DNA of 64,000 nucleotides. Origin: an uncultured Saprospiraceae bacterium. GTDB lineage: Bacteria; Bacteroidota; Bacteroidia; Chitinophagales; Saprospiraceae. Made by a program: the position numbers and the translations under genes. The notes beneath the pieces are model-generated. The model searched no databases. It was not told where the DNA came from and worked only from the letters and a program-made list of their open reading frames with translations. The stretch lies in assembly GCA_937929835.1 (NCBI GenBank), contig CALFUU010000057.1:1-64000 (forward strand). Direction: 5' to 3'. Numbering within the stretch: position 1 is the first letter of the stretch; the number at the start of each line of letters is the position of its first letter. Of the stretch, positions 53,601 through 60,035 are shown piece after piece.

Positions 53601-55018
53601 TGGACAGAGGTAACGTGTAATTCTTCATCACACCACCACTCATATGCTTCCCATGTTCTTAATATTTTTCTTTTACAAGTGTTTTTTCCTGTAGGGAACT
53701 CCGTATCGCTGTAGGTTAATACTGCCCCACATAGATTAGACAAATTTCCTTTAGCAACTTCTACCTCAAATGGATTATTGACATCACCAGTTTCAGTAAT
53801 GATGACACCTCCTCCTTCTGGAAATAATGGAATTCCGAAGGTACAACCACCACCTACACCAGTAGAAGTCGTCACACCGCCGCCTGTACTTGTTGTGGTA
53901 CCGCCACCAGCTCCAGCGCCTCCAGTCGTTCCTGATCCAGTTCCAGAACCTGTGCCACCTCCAGAACATAACATTCCAGAATCGATAATTTCTATTGTGT
54001 TCTGACAAGTAGCAACCACAGTTGCCCCATCTAGAAGATAAAGTGTATACGTATTGCTACCAAGTGTGTTACAATCATAATCTAGTGCCGACACTGAGCT
54101 TGTCGCACTAAATGACAATGAAAAATCACCAGCGACACAACTTGCGCTCACAGAAGGATTGGTCAGACTCAGCCCGATAGTAACCATTCCATTAGCATCC
54201 AGACTTGTGATCACAGAGCCACAATCATTAATGGCTGGAACACCAGAACTTGGACACATATAAGGAGACTCTATTGTATTGCTACATATAAATGGTACAC
54301 CAAAAACAGATAAAGAATCTGTTAGTGAATTAAAAAACCAAGGCAAAGGAAAATTATCCTCATCGTAGAGAATATTCTCATCGCTACAATTGATCGTTGT
54401 AAATTCCGGGAATATTATTTCCGAAATAGGTACACGTCTTAAGTAGATGTCGTGTGAGCAGAAATTTGTATTGCCAAATTCGTCTACTGCTCTGTAGGTT
54501 CTTGCAACAAAGGCTTGATGATCTGGATCACAATCCAAGGCATTATGTACTTCGTTAATCAAGTCTATAGACACAGATGCACACAAGTCTTCTGGTAGTG
54601 GCAACTCAAATGATTCTAAGCCATTGCACTCTATCGTTAAGTCTGGAGGACAAACTATCTGTGGCCCTTGCTTATATTCTACGAGCACATTTCCCCAGCA
54701 AAAATTATTGCATTCGTTCTCCGTAACTTTAAAAGTCAAAAGTTTATTGACGTGAGAAATGTCGACAGTGTTGTTAGGAATAATTTGATTGTGCTGATCG
54801 AACACAACCACAGAATAGCAGATTGTATCTCCGACTGCGATACTTTTTCCGCCCATCCACGGGGTGATCTCTGCTTCACAACCCGTGCCGAGAGATAAAT
54901 TTATCTGTCCAGTACAGCTGATAGAACAATTGGTATCACATTGGCTCTGAGCAGTCTGATGGAAACTGACAAGACAGAATAAGACACACAGTCCTCTTAA
55001 AGTATTAAAATACTTCAT
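50639..55018 (-). CDS. Large T9SS type A surface protein of the HYR/dockerin/cohesin-like family, first gene of a pair
   Basis: 1459 residues from the ATG at 55018. The frame reaches a TTG at 55042, but the ATG gives a clean signal peptide, MKYFNTLRGLCVLFCLVSFH, cleaved near QTAQSQ. The core starts at about residue 33 (NLSLGTGCEAEITPWMGG) and continues with NFCWGNVLVEYK. An extra domain of about 90 residues (CGSVITSLDANG to IEIIDSG) is inserted before the Gly-rich linker and is absent from the paralogues. The linker (about 352-390) is expanded with GTGSGTGSGTTGGAG and later TSTG units. Then YSDTEFPTG, RTWEAYEWWC and HYR-like domains with VAICEQSKVIS. Cna-B-like from about 1053; dockerin-like about 1110-1170 (loop DIDHNQVINGVD); cohesin-like about 1250-1363; type A sorting domain about 1375-1459 ending FRMILL. 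Driven by the palindrome promoter at 55323-55359. Confidence 0.92.
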   Translation of the reverse strand: MKYFNTLRGLCVLFCLVSFHQTAQSQCDTNCSISCTGQINLSLGTGCEAEITPWMGGKSIAVGDTICYSVVVFDQHNQIIPNNTVDISHVNKLLTFKVTENECNNFCWGNVLVEYKQGPQIVCPPDLTIECNGLESFELPLPEDLCASVSIDLINEVHNALDCDPDHQAFVARTYRAVDEFGNTNFCSHDIYLRRVPISEIIFPEFTTINCSDENILYDEDNFPLPWFFNSLTDSLSVFGVPFICSNTIESPYMCPSSGVPAINDCGSVITSLDANGMVTIGLSLTNPSVSASCVAGDFSLSFSATSSVSALDYDCNTLGSNTYTLYLLDGATVVATCQNTIEIIDSGMLCSGGGTGSGTGSGTTGGAGAGGGTTTSTGGGVTTSTGVGGGCTFGIPLFPEGGGVIITETGDVNNPFEVEVAKGNLSNLCGAVLTYSDTEFPTGKNTCKRKILRTWEAYEWWCDEELHVTSVQIIEIIDDRAPVFTCPSDLTISTNVDCGADIQMPNIVAVDDCGGDITVTMEYPNGTVTGNNQLVDLNAGSNAITYIVSDGCNNSSSCTINYTIIDYTNPVAICEQSKVISLRGGDVTKVPAEVFDFGSYDDCSIDKIKVKRQDTSCGPEAIEWGDYAHFCCADAIAGTVPVEFRVIDASGNSSECIVYVEIQDKSNPIVNCPPDMTIDCNETYSSQNMGLTFGFATTDTNCDQSEPIELLEDAFDQCGVGVMVRTFQLQGTNGNVIAECRQNITVTNDNPFTAADIVWPQDLEVTDLCDAALLTPDNLEAPFAFPTFSGTSQSCALLGHDFTDQIFSADPNSGDCTIIQRTWTVLNWCGAGGDFSTFVIPRPQLIKIRNTTAPVMDAATDLVFSGLEVDCNSGRVDIVRSATDDCGNALSWTYSIRQTADGALVQTGTEPEIHGKYPVGNYTIEWRVFDSCGNSDFHIQNVQVISLKAPTPLCLNGLSAKLIDWDTDGDGLPDVKKVDLWASDFDAGSYPNCGNEIVFSFSSDTMDTRKSFFCADLGRNIVEMWATDSSTGAQDFCITFIDIQDDGDCPQQATAILAGQVLTETQQEVEDVEIHLDNTSIMEMTDTNGAYAFPQMPVGGDYEISPIKDSNHLDGVSTLDLIMIQRHILDIEKLDSPYKYIAADIDHNQVINGVDLVELRKLILGLYSELPLNDSWRFVSADYQFVDPYNPWSADISETYKLIDLTNNMVVDFVGVKIGDVNNDAVLNFDDQLNSRSSTVVDFAIADHQMDLGVPNSVMVYSSNYQDLRGWQGTLEFDNTALEIIDVLPQALPLTESNFSIDDERGHVTFSYHSEIAQEVGYGTPLFELVVRAREDNTSVMDVMQFSSTILKSEAYQADYSISDIELVEYLKDESKILSVNPNPFIDNAELQYFSAYQAPAEFEFFDLDGRLLYASTVHSQLGINTLSVSRDQLSVTGFVYVRMRIQGEISEFRMILL

Positions 55019-55042
55019 GATAGTTTTCTTAAGTGTTAGCAA

Positions 55043-55407
55043 TAATATCTACCCCTAGCGTAGTGCATTACTATACCAGTGATAGCGCCCATATGGACGT
55101 ACAGTTTTTAATTCCAAACTTTGTTTGAATAGAAAATTATTATTGGAGGGATGAATTCAAGAACATGAATCCATTTTTAAAGAGATGTCGAGATGATCGT
55201 CGCCTAGCACAAGCAACAACATCCTTAATGACGTATCGTCTAGTTTTCGTTAACTCCTAAATAAAGATCTATTTAGGGTCTATTTATCAGGTAGGTTATG
55301 AAGAGAGTAACCCTTCACAATGCAAACATAGGAACATATTAAAGAAAAACAAAATATATTATATAAATCTTTCTTTAATATTTCCGTTACTGGTTTTCAG
55401 GAGACAA
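55043..55407. other. Intergenic region upstream of the T9SS gene cluster
   Basis: It contains the fifth palindrome/promoter (55323-55359) and a leader of about 300 bases with a hairpin at 55256-55277 (CCTAAATA/TATTTAGG, six-base loop). No clear intrinsic terminator for the ABC transporter gene is visible, so read-through from it cannot be excluded. No coding sequence is apparent. Confidence 0.6.
55323..55359 (-). promoter_or_regulatory. Promoter with shared palindrome, copy 5 (T9SS gene pair)
   Basis: The left arm ACATATTA is perfect; after ten bases the right arm is AAATATAT (6 of 8 to TAATATGT), at 55334-55359. On the minus strand a perfect TATGTTTG box lies at 55323-55330, three bases downstream of the palindrome. 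Its distance to the start codon at 55018 implies a leader of about 300 bases. Confidence 0.55.
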
Positions 55408-57201
55408 TTACTCAAACATCCGCCCTAGACTAGCCTGTCTGTGGTATAAGCCTTCTTGCTCCATAAGGACCTCATGTGCTCCTTGTTCTACTATCTTACC
55501 CTCGCTCAAGACATAGATTCTGTCTACCTCTTTGATGGTACTGAGTCTGTGTGCGATCAAGATACTTGCCCTGTCCTTCATCAAGACGTCAAGAGCATCT
55601 TGCACGAGCTTCTCAGATTCTGAGTCTAGAGCAGAGGTGGCTTCATCTAGTAATAAAATAGCAGGATCCTTGAGTATGGCCCGAGCAATTGCTATGCGCT
55701 GACGCTGACCACCCGAAAGCTTGACACCGCGCTCCCCTATCATCGTATCAAAGCCCTCAGAAAACTTATCTATAAACTCTATGCAGTTGGCCTTTGTCGC
55801 AGCCTGTCGCACTTCCGCATCAGTAGCATCAGCTCTGCCATATAGAATGTTATCCTTTATAGACCCAGCAAACAAGATGACTTCTTGCGGCACGAGGGCA
55901 ATGTTTTTTCTGTAACTCCTTAGATCGTAATCATAAATGTCCCTTCCATCTACTTTTATCTGACCCTCACTTATTCCATAGAAGCGCAGGAGTAATTGTA
56001 TTATTGTCGACTTGCCCACACCACTAGGCCCGACCAAGGCTATCTTTTCTCCCTTCTGTACCTTTAAGCTTATATCCTTGAGGATAGGCAAGTCTGGCCT
56101 TGAGGGGTAGGCAAAGCTGACCTTCTCCATCTCGAGGCTACCCTTGACCGTATCTCTCTGCGTCGCTGCTATTATCACTTCTGGGTTAAGCCCAAGTATT
56201 TCTTTAATCCGTTCTGTAGCCCCTATCGCGCCAAACAGCTCTGTGGTAAAGCTCCCCAAGCCAGCAATAGAAGCCCCGATCATAGAGGTAATCGTGACAA
56301 AGGAAAGCAGCTCACCAGCTGTCATCGTCCCTGACTGCAACATCCGAGCCCCCATATATATAATGAAACAGATCGCTCCAAAAAATACGGTCAATATAAA
56401 GAACGAAAACCAAGCCCGCGCCCCAGCATACTTCAAGGCGACCTTGACGGTCTTCTTTACAGTACCTTCATATTTTGCGACTTCCTGATCTTCATTGGCA
56501 AAGGCCTTGACAACCTGTATACCTTGTATGGTTTCTCCAAGTATAGAGTTAGACTCTGCTAGGTACTCTTGTCTCTTCTTGGATAACTTCCTTATAGTCT
56601 TAGCAAAAAAGATGGCTATGAGAACAACCACTGGAATGGTCAGCAACATTACCAAGGCCAATCTAGGGGTCATCACGACCAAGAAGCCTATACCAACAAT
56701 CAAGGTGATGATCTGCCTAAAGAATTCTACGAGTGTTACTGAGAACACGCTATAAAGCTTACTCACATCTGCGCTTACCCTACTGATCAAGTCACCACTC
56801 TTATTTTCTTCAAAGAAAGTAATGGGCAGAGTAATCATCTTAGAGTAGACGGCTTTCCTGACATCGGCTATACCATTTTCGCTGACCTGCGCCGTGAAGA
56901 CTACACGCAAATAGGAGAAGACACCCTGAAAGACCAACACCACTACAAGTAAGAGTCCGACCTTATTGATGGTGATAGGAAATTCGGATTTGCCCTGCGC
57001 TACATCGATAAGCAGCCCTACAAAGTAAAAAATGGCATAAAATGACAGCGTAGACAAGAAAACCAGCAACAATGAAGCGAAGAAGTACCATTTGTAAGGC
57101 TTCATATACTCGAAAATCTCAAGGGTCTTCTTGAAGTTTTGCCAAGTCATGGGCACCTTAGGTACATCTGGATCTGGACCGCCTCTATGTCTTCTTGCCA
57201 T
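55408..57201 (-). CDS. MsbA-type ABC exporter (fused permease and ATPase)
   Basis: 597 residues, the usual length of a half-transporter that works as a homodimer in the inner membrane. Residues about 20-330 are the six-helix exporter domain, with clear hydrophobic segments (YFFASLLLVFLSTLSF; ITLIVGIGFLVVM; FFILTVFFGAICFIIYMG). The ATPase domain (about 350-590) has Walker A GPSGVGKST near 392, signature LSGGQRQR near 493, Walker B ILLLDEATSALD near 517 and the H-loop AHRLST near 548. Members of this family move lipid A-linked molecules, lipids, peptides or drugs; the substrate cannot be told from sequence. It lies directly upstream of the T9SS cluster in transcription order, but the large gap with its own promoter argues against a shared operon. 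Confidence 0.93.
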   Translation of the reverse strand: MARRHRGGPDPDVPKVPMTWQNFKKTLEIFEYMKPYKWYFFASLLLVFLSTLSFYAIFYFVGLLIDVAQGKSEFPITINKVGLLLVVVLVFQGVFSYLRVVFTAQVSENGIADVRKAVYSKMITLPITFFEENKSGDLISRVSADVSKLYSVFSVTLVEFFRQIITLIVGIGFLVVMTPRLALVMLLTIPVVVLIAIFFAKTIRKLSKKRQEYLAESNSILGETIQGIQVVKAFANEDQEVAKYEGTVKKTVKVALKYAGARAWFSFFILTVFFGAICFIIYMGARMLQSGTMTAGELLSFVTITSMIGASIAGLGSFTTELFGAIGATERIKEILGLNPEVIIAATQRDTVKGSLEMEKVSFAYPSRPDLPILKDISLKVQKGEKIALVGPSGVGKSTIIQLLLRFYGISEGQIKVDGRDIYDYDLRSYRKNIALVPQEVILFAGSIKDNILYGRADATDAEVRQAATKANCIEFIDKFSEGFDTMIGERGVKLSGGQRQRIAIARAILKDPAILLLDEATSALDSESEKLVQDALDVLMKDRASILIAHRLSTIKEVDRIYVLSEGKIVEQGAHEVLMEQEGLYHRQASLGRMFE

Positions 57202-57452
57202 TAATTGATATTGCTGTGAATAGGGAACAAAACTATCCTAATTGACAATATTAGTCCGTATGGTCTATTAGATATTTAGAACAGTGGGCCTACTTCTTAC
57301 AATATGGTGATGTATATAGCATTGCAACTGCAAATCTAGATTGGAGATCTTGCATAAGGGGGCTATATGAGAGTTCTAATGCATTTATCAGCATCATGCT
57401 AAAGAGCAACCTTAGGGAACCTAGGGCTTATAATGGCGATACGCCGATAGCC

Positions 57453-57935
57453 CTACTGCACCTTATTAAGAAATGAAGAATACATCCATACCGACTTCTC
57501 TTGCAGACTGATATAATCACTCATCAAAGCATTGGTGCCTTCGTCACCAGCCTCACCTGACATATGCAGAATATCTCGTTGCAATATCAAGATAGTCTTG
57601 AAAGAAGATAAAATGTCTTCTACTGCTTTTACGCCATCGCTTACTTTAGGGCTTTCCACTACTCTAGAAGTCGTCCGGTACTCCGAATAATTATGCTTTG
57701 GCGTATGGCCTAAGGTCAATATTCTTTCTGCAACTTCGTCGATCTTAAGCAGTAAGTCGTTATATAACTCCTCAAACTTTAGATGGAGCTCAAAGAATTT
57801 GTCTCCTTTTATGTTCCAATGATAACCACGGGTATTCTGATAGAATATAGAATAGTTGGCGAGTAGCTCATTAAGTTTGTCTGCTAGGTGTTGCGCTTGA
57901 TCTTTGTCGAGTCCTATCAAGTTTGTATTGTCCAT
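57453..57935 (-). CDS. dps: Dps-family ferritin-like DNA-protection protein
   Basis: 160 residues from the ATG at 57935, the usual Dps length; the frame extends to a GTG at 57977, which would add 14 unlikely residues. Dps forms a 12-subunit shell that oxidises iron with hydrogen peroxide, stores it and protects DNA. The ferroxidase ligands are present with family spacing: H39 (in GYHWNIKG), H51 (in ELHLKF), E55, D66 and E70 (in KIDEVAERI). Position 55 is Asp in the Listeria protein and Glu here. The remaining helices fit a four-helix bundle. A palindromic sequence with nested stems around the stop codon (57423-57455) may be its transcript end. It appears to be a single-gene unit. Confidence 0.93.
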   Translation of the reverse strand: MDNTNLIGLDKDQAQHLADKLNELLANYSIFYQNTRGYHWNIKGDKFFELHLKFEELYNDLLLKIDEVAERILTLGHTPKHNYSEYRTTSRVVESPKVSDGVKAVEDILSSFKTILILQRDILHMSGEAGDEGTNALMSDYISLQEKSVWMYSSFLNKVQ

Positions 57936-58117
57936 ATTGGTTGTTTTTTGAACTGAATAAAAATTAGCTTCAGTCACGTATCATTCTTCAGTATAAATTA
58001 TAAATACTTTATAGTCTCTATTTGTTTAGCACTTACACTACAAGTCTGGAGGCAATTGTTGGTCTATTGTAGCTCCTCGTGGCGTATCCACATCGTAGAG
58101 TTCTAGGTGCAGCATTC

Positions 58118-58843
58118 CTACAGTCGATATCTTATTGGGTTTGCCGCACCTCTTTTTTTAGTATGCGCAATTGACTTATTGACATACTGGTCTCGAATAA
58201 GCTTATCGGCGACCACTCCTTCAAAACCCCACCTGCTCCTTCTCTTATTATGAGGTGTTTCGACCTGGAACCATTGACTAATTTCAAATACTTCGATAAT
58301 TATACCACTATACTCTGACAGTGCATACTTCGTGGATTTCCTTCTTGATTCACCTATTACCCAGGCCTTTCTAGTAGCTTCATATATACTATCACTATCT
58401 AGTCCTCGTTTGTACTTTTTATTAATGTTGACTATGATTACAGGATCACTTAGTTCTAACAGTGGCTTTGCGTTATAGGTTCTTATAATATCATCTGTAG
58501 ACATCAAGCCTCTCTCACTAGAATTATGCCCTAGTACTAGATTCGTTAAGTTTAGACCAAATTTATTTCCGAATTCTATTAATGAAGATTCAATCTCAAA
58601 GGCTTCTTTTTCGGTTAGACCATGTCTAATTATACAGTACTCAACTTTCTGATTATGCTTTTGGATGGATCTTATCTTGTCGAGTTTTAAATCTGAATCA
58701 TCTTTCTTGATTGCGCATTCGACATGACTAAAAACTCTATTGCCCATTCCCTTACCTATATAAAAAGGCCTCTGACTTATAGGGTCTATTAGAACGTAGA
58801 CATAGAATCCTATTTTTTCAGAAGCAAGGGAATCAAATCTCAT
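58118..58843 (-). CDS. LEM-3-like GIY-YIG domain protein
   Basis: About 241 residues from the ATG at 58843; the frame continues to an ATG at 58891 and a TTG at 58906, and the start is uncertain. Residues about 13-95 form a GIY-YIG nuclease-fold domain of the LEM-3/COG3680 type: FYVYVLIDP (about 13-21), FYIGKG (27-32), the conserved Arg and His in GNRVFSH (34-40) and the likely metal-binding Glu in FEIESSLIE (82-90). The motif Tyr, Arg and Glu expected for catalysis are there. Residues 100-241 hold a second part (RGLMSTDDIIRTYNAKPL, IVNINKKY, ESRRKSTKYALSEYSGIIIEVFEIS), which may bind DNA or recognise a target; I cannot name it. It lies downstream of a TPR gene on the same strand and may share its transcript. 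Function unproven. Confidence 0.8.
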   Translation of the reverse strand: MRFDSLASEKIGFYVYVLIDPISQRPFYIGKGMGNRVFSHVECAIKKDDSDLKLDKIRSIQKHNQKVEYCIIRHGLTEKEAFEIESSLIEFGNKFGLNLTNLVLGHNSSERGLMSTDDIIRTYNAKPLLELSDPVIIVNINKKYKRGLDSDSIYEATRKAWVIGESRRKSTKYALSEYSGIIIEVFEISQWFQVETPHNKRRSRWGFEGVVADKLIRDQYVNKSIAHTKKRGAANPIRYRL

Positions 58844-58948
58844 TTCGATGCTTGGTCTGAATTCAATAAATGAAGAAAGGCATAGCGTCATCTCTCTGAG
58901 ACACAAAGAGAGACGAGATCGTATCTACTGTTAGTGACTGGGCTGCAC

Positions 58949-59806
58949 TTATTTACTACTCACCGTTTTTGCCCATTCTATTGCCCCATCCACTTCTTGC
59001 CAATGGCGAGCATTATAATCACAGTAATAATTTGCCTCCTCTTTACTACCCAAGGTGTACCTATCTGATCGCATCTTTGATTTTCTACCTAATTGTCCAA
59101 TTACAAATGGATTATGCTCTATTGCTTGCTTGAGTAGATTGATTGATTTTAAGGAATTAGATGACTTGATAAATTCATAAAGCGCATTGTTGAATTTAAA
59201 AAATATGCCCTCATCATCTTTATTTGCTTTTGAGTGCTTTTCGTATTTGACATATTCCTTTGCCTGCAACAAATGTGATGTCAGGATATATCTTACGCCT
59301 TGATTATCATTTGGATTGAGTTCAAGTAAATACTCAATTAACCTAATTGATTCGTCTATATTACCTGCGAGATATTCGCATTCAGATAGGTAGAATATAC
59401 AGGTCATATAAGGCCTTGTTTCAAAAATGCCCCAAAAATGACCTTTGTGTTCTTCTTCATATTTCCCTCCAAATTGCTTCTTACCGACTTCTATTCCTTT
59501 TGCAAAAAATTCTCTCGCTTTGCTTGGATTATTTTGTTGCTCACCTAAATATTGATAGGCCATAATGCAATTGCTATCTAATTTAAGTGCCTCCTCCGCC
59601 AATTTTTTCCCTTTCGTTTTTGAAGAATCATAGGCTTGATAAACCATATCTTCAGCTTTTTCTCTGGTGCTTAAAACTTCCTCAGGAAATTCTGGTATTC
59701 CTTGTGATTGATATTTACTTAAAAACTCATTTACTTCCTTTTCATTTTTGAAGTTTTGAGTCTCCAAGAGTCTATTTAAATCTCTCATCAGTTTATCATT
59801 CTTCAT
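58949..59806 (-). CDS. TPR-repeat protein of unknown function
   Basis: 285 residues from an ATG, no signal peptide, so cytoplasmic. Helical hairpins typical of tetratricopeptide repeats are visible at about 65-115 (AEEALKLDSNCIMAYQYLGE, SKAREFFAKGIEVG) and 125-190 (YLAGNIDESIRLIEYLLELN). The central stretch with FETRPYM followed later by LNPNDNQGVRY recurs, as far as I recall, in a bacterial TPR family of unknown function. The C-terminal third (about 200-285) also looks helical (SLKSINLLKQAIEHNPF). It is directly upstream of the GIY-YIG gene, on the same strand, with a gap of 42-105 bp depending on that gene's start. No enzymatic motif; a scaffold role is the default guess. Confidence 0.7.
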   Translation of the reverse strand: MKNDKLMRDLNRLLETQNFKNEKEVNEFLSKYQSQGIPEFPEEVLSTREKAEDMVYQAYDSSKTKGKKLAEEALKLDSNCIMAYQYLGEQQNNPSKAREFFAKGIEVGKKQFGGKYEEEHKGHFWGIFETRPYMTCIFYLSECEYLAGNIDESIRLIEYLLELNPNDNQGVRYILTSHLLQAKEYVKYEKHSKANKDDEGIFFKFNNALYEFIKSSNSLKSINLLKQAIEHNPFVIGQLGRKSKMRSDRYTLGSKEEANYYCDYNARHWQEVDGAIEWAKTVSSK

Positions 59807-60035
59807 TACTTTATTTTTTAGTTATGCTAATTGAGAAATGAAGATAATCGTTTGTGTCAAGATTTTACTTTTATCCGCCTTTAATCCGTATTAAAGATGT
59901 GATATTTTTTCTATTCGCTCTAACACGAACGTCTAACAGCTCCTAGCGTCCACCAACCTGAAAGAGCTATCTTCGCAGAAGTCAGCAGAGTACTTTACGC
60001 CTTACATTATTGCGCACTCCTCTAGGCGCACTATA

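Noticed and set aside
57423-57455. Nested inverted repeat around the stop codon of dps as a terminator
   Set aside because: The stems (TAGGGCT/AGCCCTA and GGCG/CGCC) are plausible but no T tract follows, so I did not list it as a terminator.
58844-58906. Longer N-terminus for the GIY-YIG protein (from the ATG at 58891 or the TTG at 58906)
   Set aside because: The extra residues show no domain character and the GIY-YIG domain begins about 12 residues after the inner ATG; kept only as an alternative.
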